Origin: a candidate division WOR-3 bacterium
Lineage (GTDB): Bacteria; Hydrothermota; Tepidihabitantia; Tepidihabitantales; Tepidihabitantaceae
Assembly (NCBI GenBank): GCA_039801365.1
Contig: JBDRUN010000011.1
Location: 1-42,148, forward strand
Length of the DNA stretch: 42,148 nt
Reading direction: 5' to 3'
The notes under the pieces are model-generated. The model was not told the origin of the DNA, did not search any database, and was given only the letters and a program-made list of their open reading frames with translations. The position numbers and the translations under genes are program-made. Of this stretch, positions 1 to 8,284 are shown piece by piece (position 1 is the first letter of the stretch; each line of letters starts with the position of its first letter).

Positions 1-132
1 GCGCCGCAGGTAGACCAGGGTGTTCTCCTGTTGCCTGCGCTCGACCTTGACGAGTTGCTGGCGCTACGGGTATCATATGAAACGCGCAAGCGTCAGGCAG
101 GGGGTCACGATGTGCCTTGGCCGGCCCTTTGA
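1..132 (+). CDS. C-terminal end of an unidentified protein (partial)
   Basis: An open frame enters from the left edge and stops with TGA at 130-132, giving 43 residues. The residue mix (a leucine-rich stretch, then DLDELLALRVSYETRKRQ) looks like a normal helical protein end rather than random translation. A promoter-like sequence and a new gene start about 15-50 bp later, which fits a gene boundary here. No family can be recognised from so short a piece, and it could still be chance. Confidence 0.35.
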   Translation, partial: APQVDQGVLLLPALDLDELLALRVSYETRKRQAGGHDVPWPAL

Positions 133-146
133 GTTGGCAGGCATAT

Positions 147-175
147 TTGACACCGTCCGATGGTTAGAATATCCT
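147..175 (+). promoter_or_regulatory. Sigma70-type promoter, probably leaderless
   Basis: TTGACA (147-152), a 17-bp spacer and TATCCT (170-175) precede the ATG at 184 by 8 bp, so transcription would begin at or next to the start codon. A TAGAAT at 165-170, identical to the -10 of other promoters in this window, overlaps but is only 12 bp from TTGACA. Confidence 0.5.
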
Positions 176-183
176 TAGCAGAT

Positions 184-1305
184 ATGGCACATGCGTATAC
201 CCCTGGTTTGAAGGTCACGTCCCGGACAGTAGTAAGAAAGGAACGCCGGCTTCCACTTCCTGGCGAAACCCTGGTCGAGAAAGGGCAGCAGGTTAGGGGC
301 GACGACATTGTTGCCCGGACCGAGTTGCCCGGCGATGTCACCACGGTAAATGCCGGTGGACTTTTGGGCGTGCCACCTGAAGACCTACCTGCTCTGATGC
401 TCAAGAAACCCGGAGACAGAGTCGAGAAGGATGAGGTGATTGCCCGGTCCAAGGGACTGTTTGGCCTCTTTAAGACCGACGTCCGCTCACCGGTCAAGGG
501 CGTGGTTGAAAGTGTGTCATCGGTAACCGGCCAAGTAATCCTGCGCGAGCCACCGCAGCCGGTTCAAGTTGATGCCTACATCGAGGGTTTGGTGACTGAC
601 GTCATACCAAGAGAGGGCGTGGTCATTGAGACCGAGGCAAGCTTGGTGCAGGGGATATTCGGCGTGGGCGGCGAGGTGCGCGGTGTAATTCACGTCGTCG
701 TAGATTCGCCGGACCGACCGCTCGGTGGTGAAGACATTGGGGAGAACTGCCGCGGCAAAGTTGTCGTCGGCGGTTCGCTTATAACCTACGAAGCGATCGA
801 AAGTGCGCTACGGAACGGCGTAAAGGCGGTCGTTGCCGGTGGAGTTGAAGATGCGACCCTGCGCCACTTCTTGGGATATGACATCGGCGTGGCAATCACC
901 GGGTCGGAGAAAAAGGGGTTGACGTTGGTCGTGACCGAGGGTTTTGGTCGGATGCGGATGGCACTGCGTTCGTTTGAGCTGCTCCGGTCGCTTGAGGGGA
1001 AGATGGCATCGGTGAATGGTGCAACTCAGATTCGCGCCGGCGTAATTCGGCCCGAGGTCATCGTACCGCAGCCGGCCGGCACCGGAGCGGTGAAACAGAG
1101 CGTAGCCGAAGGCGGACTCGCGCTCGGAACACCGGTACGCATAATCCGCCAGCCCGGGTTCGGCGCTATCGGCAAGGTGGCCAAGCTGCCGGTAGAGCTT
1201 GAGACAATCGAGACTGAGGCCAAGGTAAGGGTGCTTGAGGTTGAGCTTGAAGATGGCAAGCACGTGCTTTTGCCTCGGGCGAACGTCGAAATAATAGAAA
1301 GCTAG
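184..1305 (+). CDS. Conserved-looking hypothetical protein with barrel-sandwich-like segments
   Basis: The protein has 373 residues and no recognised enzyme signature. The first 120 or so residues contain two stretches of the lipoyl/biotinyl-type sandwich pattern: a GETLVEKGQQV.GDD turn, then SPVKGVVESVS near residue 105. There is no lysine in a DKM-type modification motif, so a structural use of the fold is more likely than carrying a cofactor. The middle (about 170-290) is a glycine/valine-rich alpha/beta region (VVVGGSLITYEAI, VKAVVAGGVED). The last 30 residues have a KOW-like strand pattern ending LLPRANVEIIES. No signal peptide or membrane segment is seen, so it is probably cytoplasmic. 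ATG 184 is chosen over ATG 160 because the promoter overlaps the latter. It lies upstream of the PorQ-like gene and accA. Function unknown. Confidence 0.75.
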   Translation: MAHAYTPGLKVTSRTVVRKERRLPLPGETLVEKGQQVRGDDIVARTELPGDVTTVNAGGLLGVPPEDLPALMLKKPGDRVEKDEVIARSKGLFGLFKTDVRSPVKGVVESVSSVTGQVILREPPQPVQVDAYIEGLVTDVIPREGVVIETEASLVQGIFGVGGEVRGVIHVVVDSPDRPLGGEDIGENCRGKVVVGGSLITYEAIESALRNGVKAVVAGGVEDATLRHFLGYDIGVAITGSEKKGLTLVVTEGFGRMRMALRSFELLRSLEGKMASVNGATQIRAGVIRPEVIVPQPAGTGAVKQSVAEGGLALGTPVRIIRQPGFGAIGKVAKLPVELETIETEAKVRVLEVELEDGKHVLLPRANVEIIES

Positions 1306-1451
1306 CTGAATGGGGCTGTCCAAAGGACCGGCTCTTGTCCTGCTTAATGCAGTAAGGAGTCTGCCACGTATCGATTCCAGGAGACTCGGAAGAAAATTCT
1401 CCACTACCCTATTTGCTCTATTGAGGAGAACAAGGAACGGGTCATTCAGCA

Positions 1452-1515
1452 GTCGTTCAACGACGAACTGTCATTTTCCGGTGGCCAATCAATACCTTAG
1501 GTTCAATGACCTAAG
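1452..1515. repeat. Two short inverted repeats upstream of the PorQ-like gene
   Basis: GTCGTT-C-AACGAC (1452-1464) is a perfect 6-bp palindrome, and CTTAGGT-TCAATG-ACCTAAG (1496-1515) is a perfect 7-bp inverted repeat with a 6-nt loop. Both lie in the apparently non-coding 238 bp between the two genes. No T-run follows, so they look more like operators or an RNA structure than a terminator. Confidence 0.45.
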
Positions 1516-1543
1516 ATTCACCGGACGCTCTAAGACGGCCAGC

Positions 1544-2440
1544 GTGTTTTCGCGTTTCTGTGTGGCCCTGGTTATGCTTGCTCTCGTTGGGACGTTCGTA
1601 ACTGCTTTTGCCGGGATGTCGTCGCTCAAGATAATGCCGGGAGTGCGCGAGGCAGGGATGGGTAATGCCGGAGTCGCGTCTGCGTTCGGCCCCCAGGCGA
1701 TTGCCTGGAATCCTGCGGCTTCGGCGGCCGTATCGGGGTTCGCGGCGTGTGTTTCCTATGCGAAGTGGTTTGCAGACCTGCACCAACAGTCGGTCTACCT
1801 TACCCGTGACATCAGGCTTGGCGTGTTTGGCGTCGGCGCGACGAGCTTTACGGCTGGCAAGTTCGAGTACCGGACCGAGGTGCCGACCGAGGACCCGCTC
1901 GGCCTGTTTGTACCGGGCGAGTTCACTCTGCACCTCAATTTCTCGCGCCGGGTGAGCGGCGTGGTAGACGGCGGAATTGCGGCCCGGTATTACTACTCCA
2001 AGGTACTGGACCAGGCGGCGTCAGGGTTCGGATTTGATCTCGGAGTTCGGGCCGCTCCTTGGGACCAGCTCGTACTCGGGGCTTCGCTCGTTGATTTTGG
2101 CTGGAATCTCTCGTACTACCGCGAGCGGTTCAGGCTGCCGACAAGGGCCAGACTGGGCGTTACCTACAGGTTTGGACTTGGCGAGAATCTCGGGCTGAAT
2201 CTGACTGGCGAAGGCGTGCTGCACGTGTACACGCGGGACCTGAACGTCCATTCCGGAGTCGAGCTCGTGTGGCGCGAGGCGATTGCTCTGCGGGCTGGGT
2301 ACGAGCGACTCGAGGAGCTGGGTCGGGTGGGTTGTGGGCTCGGGTTGCGGCATGGCCTTTTCCGGCTCGACTACTCGCTTAGCGCTCTGAATGATAACCT
2401 CGGCGCAGCACACAGGATAGGTCTGAGTCTAAGCGGCTAG
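1544..2440 (+). CDS. PorV/PorQ-family outer-membrane beta-barrel protein (PorQ-like)
   Basis: A predicted 298-residue outer-membrane barrel. From GTG 1544 the protein opens with a classical signal peptide (hydrophobic core ALVMLALVGTFV, probable cleavage AFA|GMSS). It continues with the family hallmark of an MGNAGVASAFG-type segment followed by WNPAA. Later strands (GKFEYRTEVP, GFGFDLGVRA, LVLGASLVDFGWN, RLPTRARLGVTYRFG) follow the PorQ pattern, in which aromatic and glycine residues alternate in amphipathic strands. In Bacteroidetes PorQ is part of the T9SS attachment complex on the cell surface; that role is inferred here. An in-frame ATG at 1310 adds 78 residues that look untranslated and would push the signal peptide inside, so the later GTG is preferred although its ribosome site is weak. 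Confidence 0.68.
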   Translation: MFSRFCVALVMLALVGTFVTAFAGMSSLKIMPGVREAGMGNAGVASAFGPQAIAWNPAASAAVSGFAACVSYAKWFADLHQQSVYLTRDIRLGVFGVGATSFTAGKFEYRTEVPTEDPLGLFVPGEFTLHLNFSRRVSGVVDGGIAARYYYSKVLDQAASGFGFDLGVRAAPWDQLVLGASLVDFGWNLSYYRERFRLPTRARLGVTYRFGLGENLGLNLTGEGVLHVYTRDLNVHSGVELVWREAIALRAGYERLEELGRVGCGLGLRHGLFRLDYSLSALNDNLGAAHRIGLSLSG

Positions 2441-2454
2441 CGCGGGTTAGGTCT

Positions 2455-3390
2455 ATGCCTCAGGAATGGCTTGAGTTCGAACAGCCGTTAGCAGAGTTGA
2501 CTGAACGAATTGACGAGCTGGCGGCAATCGGGGCCAAGGACGAGGTCAAACGGCTCCGGGAAGAGGCAGTCAAGCTCAAGGAGAAAATCTACGCAGATCT
2601 TACGCCCTGGCAACGTGTGCTTCTAGCCCGGCATCCGCGACGTCCCTACACCCTTGATTATGTTGATCGGATAGTGACCGACTTCCTTGAATTGCACGGT
2701 GACCGAGGTTTTGCTGACGACCCGGCAATTGTGGTCGGGCTCGGTCGAATTGACGGCGTCGGGTTCGCCATTGTTGGACACCAGAAGGGCCGAGATACCA
2801 AGGAAAAGCTGGCCCGTAACTTTGCGATGCCGCATCCAGAGGGGTATCGCAAGGCGCTGCGCATGATGAAGCTGGCAGCAAGGTTCGGATTGCCGATTCT
2901 TGCCTTGGTGGACACGCCGGGTGCATATCCGGGAGTCGGAGCAGAGGAAAGGGGACAGGCTGAGGCAATCGCTAGGAACCTGCGCGAGATGGCAGTGTTG
3001 CCGGTACCGATAATTGTGGTGGTGACAGGTGAAGGCGGGTCGGGCGGGGCACTCGCGATATCAGTCGGCGACCGACTGATGATGCAGGAGAACGCAATCT
3101 ATTCTGTGATTACACCAGAGGGGTGCGCGTCTATTCTGTGGCGCGACAACTCGAAGACCGAGCAGGCGGCCGAAGTTATGCGGATTACTGCAGCCGAGAT
3201 ACTGAAGCTTGGCATCATTGACGAGGTCATACCCGAGCCTCTTGGCGGTGCGCACCAGGACTGGGACGAGGCCGCGGCACTTCTGAAAAAGGCGGTCATG
3301 CGGGCCTATCGTAGTCTGAGCCAGGAGCCGACCGACAGGTTGGTCAAGCGTCGCATCGGGCGGCTTGCGGCGATTGGCGTGTACGCGTGA
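2455..3390 (+). CDS. accA: Acetyl-CoA carboxylase carboxyltransferase subunit alpha
   Basis: AccA (311 residues, normal length) forms with AccD the carboxyltransferase that moves CO2 from carboxybiotin to acetyl-CoA, the first step of fatty-acid synthesis. Visible hallmarks are the N-terminal coiled region (residues 5-40), the RPYTLDYVDRI motif, ELHGDRGFADDPAIV, GHQKGRDTKEK with NFGMP-like NFAMPHPEGYRKA, the oxyanion stretch DTPGAYPGVGAEERGQ, and GEGGSGGALAI. No accD or biotin carrier is in the window, so the complex is encoded in pieces. It starts 14 bp after the PorQ-like gene and is followed 36 bp later by era, consistent with one transcript. The ribosome site is weak. Confidence 0.96.
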   Translation: MPQEWLEFEQPLAELTERIDELAAIGAKDEVKRLREEAVKLKEKIYADLTPWQRVLLARHPRRPYTLDYVDRIVTDFLELHGDRGFADDPAIVVGLGRIDGVGFAIVGHQKGRDTKEKLARNFAMPHPEGYRKALRMMKLAARFGLPILALVDTPGAYPGVGAEERGQAEAIARNLREMAVLPVPIIVVVTGEGGSGGALAISVGDRLMMQENAIYSVITPEGCASILWRDNSKTEQAAEVMRITAAEILKLGIIDEVIPEPLGGAHQDWDEAAALLKKAVMRAYRSLSQEPTDRLVKRRIGRLAAIGVYA

Positions 3391-3426
3391 CGCAACCGAT
3401 ATGAGCCGGCAGGACCGATCGGACCT

Positions 3427-4395
3427 GTGACCGGCACAAAGTTCAGGGCTGGTTACGTTGCACTAATCGGACTGCCCAATGTCGGCAAGTCAACGCTGTT
3501 GAACCGGTTGGTTGGGCAGTACGTATCAATCGTTGCTCCAAGACCGCAGACAACAAGACATCGGGTTCTGGGTATCCTCAACGGGGACGGATTCCAATTA
3601 CTGCTCCTTGATACCCCTGGGCTTCTGAAGCCGGCCTACAAACTCCAGGAGTTGATGGAGAAAGAAATCGAGCGGGCGTTTGAGGATGCAGACGTTGTGC
3701 TTCTGCTTCTGGACGCCACCAACCCGGAACTCGAACACGAGGTCTGGCGCAACCCACAGCTCGCACAGCTCGTTCCGGTTGCGGCTGTCGGAGACCTGAC
3801 GACTTCTGCCGAACCTGCGAATGAGTCCGGTGCGCTTCGGGGGTCGAGGCCGTCGGTCGTCGTTGCGTTTAACAAGGTAGACAAGGCCGACAAAGCTGGC
3901 CTGCTTGCGTTGGCCGCCAGACTCAAGGCGCGTGGACTTGGCAATGTGTTCATGGTATCGGCACTAAGAGGTGACGGGATAGAAGAACTGAAGCAGGCAC
4001 TGGTCGCAGCCCTACCAGAAGGGGAACCTTTCTATCCGCCGGATATGGTCTCGGAGCGACCAGAACGGTTCTTCGTCGCTGAGTTCATACGCGAGTCCAT
4101 TTTCAATCGGTATGGGGCGGAGGTGCCGTACGCTACGACCGTAGTTGTGGACGAGTTCACAGAGCGGCCGGGTCGTAAGGATTACATCAGGGCGACGATC
4201 TATGTCGAGCGCGACACTCAGAAGGCGATTGTTATCGGCCGAGACGGTGCGGCACTCAGGCAGGTTGGTTCGTCCGCTCGGCGCAGAATTGAGCAGTTCC
4301 TAGGCCGGGCGGTATACCTCGAGCTGTGGGTCAAGGTCGCCGAGGCTTGGCGCCGGAATGAGACCTTCATCCGGCGGAACATTTACCCGCGTTGA
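3427..4395 (+). CDS. era: GTPase Era
   Basis: Era is a GTP-binding protein that docks on 16S rRNA during small-subunit maturation. G1 is GLPNVGKST (residues 15-23), the switch I region carries PQTTRHR, G3 is DTPG (62-65) and G4 is NKVD near 149. The C-terminal third has the type II KH domain (YVERDTQKAIVIGRDG, then the ALRQVGSSARRRIE helix). At 322 residues it is somewhat longer than usual because about 25 residues rich in Ala/Ser/Gly sit between the HEVWRNPQ helix and the NKVD strand. The start is GTG without a strong Shine-Dalgarno. It is the last gene of the leftmost plus-strand group and converges on ffh. Confidence 0.96.
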   Translation: MTGTKFRAGYVALIGLPNVGKSTLLNRLVGQYVSIVAPRPQTTRHRVLGILNGDGFQLLLLDTPGLLKPAYKLQELMEKEIERAFEDADVVLLLLDATNPELEHEVWRNPQLAQLVPVAAVGDLTTSAEPANESGALRGSRPSVVVAFNKVDKADKAGLLALAARLKARGLGNVFMVSALRGDGIEELKQALVAALPEGEPFYPPDMVSERPERFFVAEFIRESIFNRYGAEVPYATTVVVDEFTERPGRKDYIRATIYVERDTQKAIVIGRDGAALRQVGSSARRRIEQFLGRAVYLELWVKVAEAWRRNETFIRRNIYPR

Positions 4396-4505
4396 GCCTT
4401 CGGCGCGGTACAGAATTCGTGCGCGCGAAACCAACTTTGTGACAAAGACTGCTGGAGTGCGAAACGGCGCTGCTCGATGTCTGATGTCGAAGAAAACTGG
4501 CCAGG

Positions 4506-5795
4506 CTATCTTCGGTGGCGCAGCCCCGGCATGCGGCCGGATGAAAGCCGGCGGGCGAGGAGACGGGAAGCCTCGAATTCTTTGAGCAGGCGGTTTACTT
4601 CAGCGACCGTGGTGCCGCTGCCTTCGGCAATGCGACGTCGGCGCGAGCCGTCTATTATGTCCGGATTCTGGCGTTCGGCCGGAGTCATGGACTGAATCAT
4701 TGCCTCGACTTTCACGAGTTCGCTCTCGTCCACGTTCAGGCTGCCGGCACCGGGGATCATTGCAATCAGCTTTGACATGCTACCCATTTTCCTCATGTTA
4801 CGAAGCTGATTGAGAAAATCGTCCAAGTCGAATTTGCCTTTGAGAAATTTTTCTGCAGTCTTGGCCTGATCCGGCGGTGAACTCGTGGTCTGCATTTTCT
4901 CGACCAGAGTCTTGATGTCGCCGAGCCCCAGAATGCGGGAGGCGATGCGGTCAGGGTGGAATTCTTCAAGGTCGGTGAGTTTCTCGCCCGTACCGATGAA
5001 GAGCACCGGCAGTCCTGTTGTGTGGCGGACTGAGACAACTGCCCCCCCGCGCGTATCGCCGTCAAGTTTGGTGATGCAACAGCCGGTCAAACGCAATCTC
5101 TGATGGAAGGCCTCGGCTTGATTGACCGCATCCTGGCCGGTCATGCCATCAAGTACAAGCAGGGTAACGTGCGGTCTTGCCCGATCCTGTATGGCGGAAA
5201 GTTCGGTCATCAGTTCGTCGTCGATGTGAAGTCTGCCCGCGGTGTCGAATATGACCAGGTTGTTGCCCCGGCTTTTTGCCTGGTCGAGGCCGGCCAGGCA
5301 GGTCGCGATCACGTCATTATTGACCGGGAGAAAATCGCATCCCGCTTGTTCTGATACGAGTCGTAGCTGTTCGGCAGCTGCCGGGCGTTTAGGGTCGCAG
5401 GCGACGAGCAGCGGGCGGTGACTTGCGAACCGACGGGCGAGCTTTCCAGCCAGGGTAGTCTTACCCGTGCCTTGCAGACCGACTAAGCAGATTACCGAAG
5501 GCGAAGCGGAAAGATCAAGTCTCGTGGGTCGACTGCCGAGTAGTCGTGTGAGCTCGGTGTGGAGGGTGTAATTGATGACTTCGCCGGGTTTTAGTACCCT
5601 TTCGATGTTCCTCTCCCTTAGAGCGGTTTCTACCGAGCGGATGAAGGCGCCGACGACCCGATAGTTCACGTCGGCTTCAAGTAGCACGGTGCGGACTTCG
5701 CGCAGCGCATCCGTGATTTCCTTGGAGCTGAGGCGACCGTAGCCTAGGAGTCTGCGCTGGAGCTTGGTGAAGCGGTCGCTTAGAACTTCGAACAT
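4506..5795 (-). CDS. ffh: Signal recognition particle GTPase Ffh
   Basis: Ffh (429 residues) binds signal sequences and 4.5S RNA and delivers ribosomes to FtsY at the membrane. The N domain (1-85) is followed by the G domain: GLQGTGKTT at 106-114, the CDPKRPAAAEQL box, DTAGRLHID and TKLDGDTRGG. The methionine-rich M domain begins near residue 300 (FLNQLRNMRKMGSMSKLIAM) and ends with the RNA-binding helices IDGSRRRRIAEGSGTTV. The protein stops soon after the last M-domain helix, slightly shorter than long-tailed homologues. It is the final gene of the minus-strand cluster, 36 bp after rpe, and converges with era across a 110-bp gap without an obvious terminator. Confidence 0.97.
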   Translation of the reverse strand: MFEVLSDRFTKLQRRLLGYGRLSSKEITDALREVRTVLLEADVNYRVVGAFIRSVETALRERNIERVLKPGEVINYTLHTELTRLLGSRPTRLDLSASPSVICLVGLQGTGKTTLAGKLARRFASHRPLLVACDPKRPAAAEQLRLVSEQAGCDFLPVNNDVIATCLAGLDQAKSRGNNLVIFDTAGRLHIDDELMTELSAIQDRARPHVTLLVLDGMTGQDAVNQAEAFHQRLRLTGCCITKLDGDTRGGAVVSVRHTTGLPVLFIGTGEKLTDLEEFHPDRIASRILGLGDIKTLVEKMQTTSSPPDQAKTAEKFLKGKFDLDDFLNQLRNMRKMGSMSKLIAMIPGAGSLNVDESELVKVEAMIQSMTPAERQNPDIIDGSRRRRIAEGSGTTVAEVNRLLKEFEASRLLARRLSSGRMPGLRHRR

Positions 5796-5831
5796 GGCAG
5801 AGGTGGAATCAAGAAATCGATGATCCCCGTG

Positions 5832-6479
5832 CTAGGGTGAGTAGCACTTCAACGACTGCACCACGGTTTCGTAGTCGTCTGAACGGAAGATTGCACTGCC
5901 TGCGATGAGCCAGTCTGCGCCGGCTTTTGCCACCTGCCGACAGTTTGAGGGATTCACCCCGCCATCAACCGAGATGAGGGCCTGGGATCCGGTGGCGCTG
6001 AGAAGCGACCTGAGGGTCCGGACGCGGTCGAGGGCGGTCGGGATAAATTCCTGGCCGCCCCGACCAGGGAATACGCTCATTACGAGAATGTCCTCGACTT
6101 GGTTGAGAAATGGTCTGAGTGCTTCGAGCGGAGTGTCGGGATTCAGTGAGATACTTGCTTTCTTGCCTGCCTGGTGAATTAGAGCAAGGTCCTCACTGAC
6201 GTGTGCTGAGGTCTCGATGTGAAAGCCGACCATATCCGAATACGCAAGAAACCACGGAATCATTCTTCCAGGTTCACGTACCATTAGGTGAGTGTGGACC
6301 GGGATGCGCACCGCCTGACGGACAGCAGCAGCAAGCGGAACGCCAAAACTCAGATTGGGTACGAAATGGCCGTCCATCACGTCAAGGTGAATCGCATCAG
6401 CTCCGGCTCGGACAACGGCATTTAGCTCACTGCCTAATTCCAGCAGGTTGCTGTCGAGTATTGATACCGAAAGTTTCAC
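5832..6479 (-). CDS. rpe: Ribulose-phosphate 3-epimerase
   Basis: A TIM-barrel enzyme of 215 residues that interconverts ribulose 5-phosphate and xylulose 5-phosphate in the pentose phosphate pathway. The metal-binding and catalytic signature LDVMDGHFVPNLSFG occupies residues 32-46, with H31 and D33 as expected ligands. HTHLMV (63-68) supplies another ligand, followed by MSVFPGRGGQEFI and ISVDGGVN, with the C-terminal phosphate-binding GADWLIAGSAIF. Its start overlaps the stop of the upstream PASTA gene by 4 nt (ATGA-type), indicating translational coupling. Length and all motifs are standard. Confidence 0.96.
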   Translation of the reverse strand: MKLSVSILDSNLLELGSELNAVVRAGADAIHLDVMDGHFVPNLSFGVPLAAAVRQAVRIPVHTHLMVREPGRMIPWFLAYSDMVGFHIETSAHVSEDLALIHQAGKKASISLNPDTPLEALRPFLNQVEDILVMSVFPGRGGQEFIPTALDRVRTLRSLLSATGSQALISVDGGVNPSNCRQVAKAGADWLIAGSAIFRSDDYETVVQSLKCYSP

Positions 6480-7234
6480 GGTGTCGAATCTTGGGCTGGT
6501 GCTGCGACGATGAGCCGAGCGGTGTCGCCGTCGCGGACCGGCATACCTTCTTCCGGGTACTGAACAAGGACAATGCCAGCTGGTTCCCCGCTCGGTGCAT
6601 GTCGGACCTCACCAAGTATGAGTCCTTGTGAGGCAAGGATGCCGGACGCAGTCTCAAGGTTTACACCGAGCAGGTTTGGCATCGGAAAACTGCCGACTGG
6701 TGCGGACACCGCGATGACGACCGGGGTAAGACGTTCTGCTTCGGTCCCGGCTGAAGGCCGTATGGCGACTACCCGCCCCAATGGCAGGCTCGGCGTACGC
6801 AGGGATTCGACTTCGCCGACTAACAGCCCGGCTGTACTGAGTTCCGCCTGCGCTTGGTCAAGACTCATACCAACAACATCCGGGACCGTTACTCGATCTG
6901 GCCCACGACTTACATCAAGTTGGATTGCTCGGCCGGGCTTGGAAAACCGGCCTCCAGGCGGGTACTGGGCAACGACCCGGTCTGTGGGTACTGCGGGATC
7001 TGACACGGTTCGGACTTCGCCGAGCCGGAAGCCAGATTGTGTGATTGTCTGGATTGCGGCCGCCCTGTCCATACCGACTACGTTCGGGACCATGGCCTCC
7101 TGATGATATCTGGTGACAATTGGCATCACGACATAGTTGACAAGAAGGAGGAGACCGACAGCAGTAACTGGAACGCCTACAAGAAGCCAGAGAAGTAGAG
7201 TAGGCCATCGGCGCCGCTTTCTCCGACTGCTCAT
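6476..7234 (-). CDS. Membrane-anchored protein with three PASTA domains
   Basis: The protein (252 residues) has a basic cytoplasmic tip (SRRKRRRW), one transmembrane helix at about 12-35 and an extracytoplasmic part of three consecutive PASTA repeats (about 47-112, 113-182 and 183-247). Each repeat starts with a VP(D/N)(V/L)(V/L)G motif and contains the G-----S repeat turn and a VV-Q-P type ending. PASTA domains typically bind peptidoglycan or muropeptides and occur in PknB kinases and PBP2x. Here there is no kinase or transpeptidase domain, so it is a stand-alone sensor/anchor or partner subunit. It lies between fmt (45 bp upstream) and rpe (4-nt overlap); linking PASTA protein and rpe to the deformylase/formyltransferase pair is common in gene order, not proof of function. 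Confidence 0.88.
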   Translation of the reverse strand: MSSRRKRRRWPTLLLWLLVGVPVTAVGLLLLVNYVVMPIVTRYHQEAMVPNVVGMDRAAAIQTITQSGFRLGEVRTVSDPAVPTDRVVAQYPPGGRFSKPGRAIQLDVSRGPDRVTVPDVVGMSLDQAQAELSTAGLLVGEVESLRTPSLPLGRVVAIRPSAGTEAERLTPVVIAVSAPVGSFPMPNLLGVNLETASGILASQGLILGEVRHAPSGEPAGIVLVQYPEEGMPVRDGDTARLIVAAPAQDSTP

Positions 7235-7279
7235 TGTTCAGTGCGTGGTCTGTCTAGTGCGTGCCAAGGCCATCAGGAT

Positions 7280-8227
7280 TCATTTGCACTCTACGTCCCG
7301 GCTTTCGAAACGTTCGCCTGGTACCGGGCGCAACCCGTTGCGGAAACTCGCGCCAGCCTGTGTCTTGCCGGCCTCAGGTCGTACCTCAAGCAAGGACAGA
7401 ATACCGAAACCGGTGGCAACTTCAAGTCCTGGACGATCAAGGAGAATGGTTCCGGGTTGCGCTGTCGTTGTCCCTTGTGCGAGTCCAGAACGTAGCACCA
7501 GCACTCGCCGGGAGCGAAAGAAGGTGCAAGCACATGGCTTGGGCGAGAGGGCTCGCACCAGATTGTGAAGCTCTGAAGCCGGCCTTTTCCATTGGAGGTA
7601 CCGCTCTGAGTCGGTCACTTTAGGCGCATGGGTGGCGCAGCACTGTGTCTGCGGCCGGGCCTGGGCGGTTCCTTCCAGAAGTTCGCCAATAGTCTTGGTA
7701 ACGAGCCGCGCGCCGACATTGGCCAGCCGCAGGCTGAGTTCGCCTGCGGTCTCATCAGGGCCGACCGTGACCGGTTCTTGATTCAGGATATCGCCGGCGT
7801 CGACTTCTTCTGTCATGCGGATGACAGTCACACCGGTGGTGGTGCAGCCAGCCATGAGTGCGCGTTGGATCGGTGCGGCTCCGCGATAGGCCGGTAGCAG
7901 CGAAGGGTGAAGGTTAATGAAGCCTCGGGCAGGCAGTTTGAGCAGGGCCGGGCCAAGAATGCGGCCATACGCGGTAAGGACCCCTAGATCTGGTCTGAGT
8001 TGGGACAGTTCAGCAACAAACCGTGTGTTATTTGGGTCGGGTGGTGCGAGCAGCCGTAACCCCGCGGCCTCGGCCGCACTCCAGATCGGCCCGGGTTCCA
8101 GCCTGCGTCCTCTCCCTCTTGGGCGGTTTGGTTGAGTCACCACCGCTGCCAGTTCATGCGGACCCGCGATAAGCAGCTTGAGAAGGGGAACACCGAATTC
8201 GGAAGTGCCGAAGAAGACTATCCGCAA
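7280..8227 (-). CDS. fmt: Methionyl-tRNA formyltransferase
   Basis: Fmt (315 residues) uses 10-formyl-tetrahydrofolate to formylate initiator Met-tRNA. It starts with a TTG codon (MRIVFFGTSEFGVP), has the Rossmann-type formyltransferase domain with the FINLHPSLLPAYRGAAPIQ signature holding catalytic N and H, the aspartate loop EEVDAGDIL, and a C-terminal OB-like domain from about residue 210. It lies downstream of def with a 57-bp gap, the usual def-fmt pair that adds and removes the N-formyl group. The substrate tRNA, an initiator tRNA-Met, is also encoded in this window at 38008-38081. Confidence 0.96.
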   Translation of the reverse strand: MRIVFFGTSEFGVPLLKLLIAGPHELAAVVTQPNRPRGRGRRLEPGPIWSAAEAAGLRLLAPPDPNNTRFVAELSQLRPDLGVLTAYGRILGPALLKLPARGFINLHPSLLPAYRGAAPIQRALMAGCTTTGVTVIRMTEEVDAGDILNQEPVTVGPDETAGELSLRLANVGARLVTKTIGELLEGTAQARPQTQCCATHAPKVTDSERYLQWKRPASELHNLVRALSPKPCACTFFRSRRVLVLRSGLAQGTTTAQPGTILLDRPGLEVATGFGILSLLEVRPEAGKTQAGASFRNGLRPVPGERFESRDVECK

Positions 8228-8284
8228 CGGGGCCCTATGGATGGAAAACCGCTGATGGAAGCCGAGGAACGTCGCCCCTGGTTG

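Noticed and set aside
1310-1543. ATG-initiated N-terminal extension of the PorQ-like protein
   Set aside because: The 78 extra residues look untranslated, contain two palindromes in DNA, and would bury the signal peptide.
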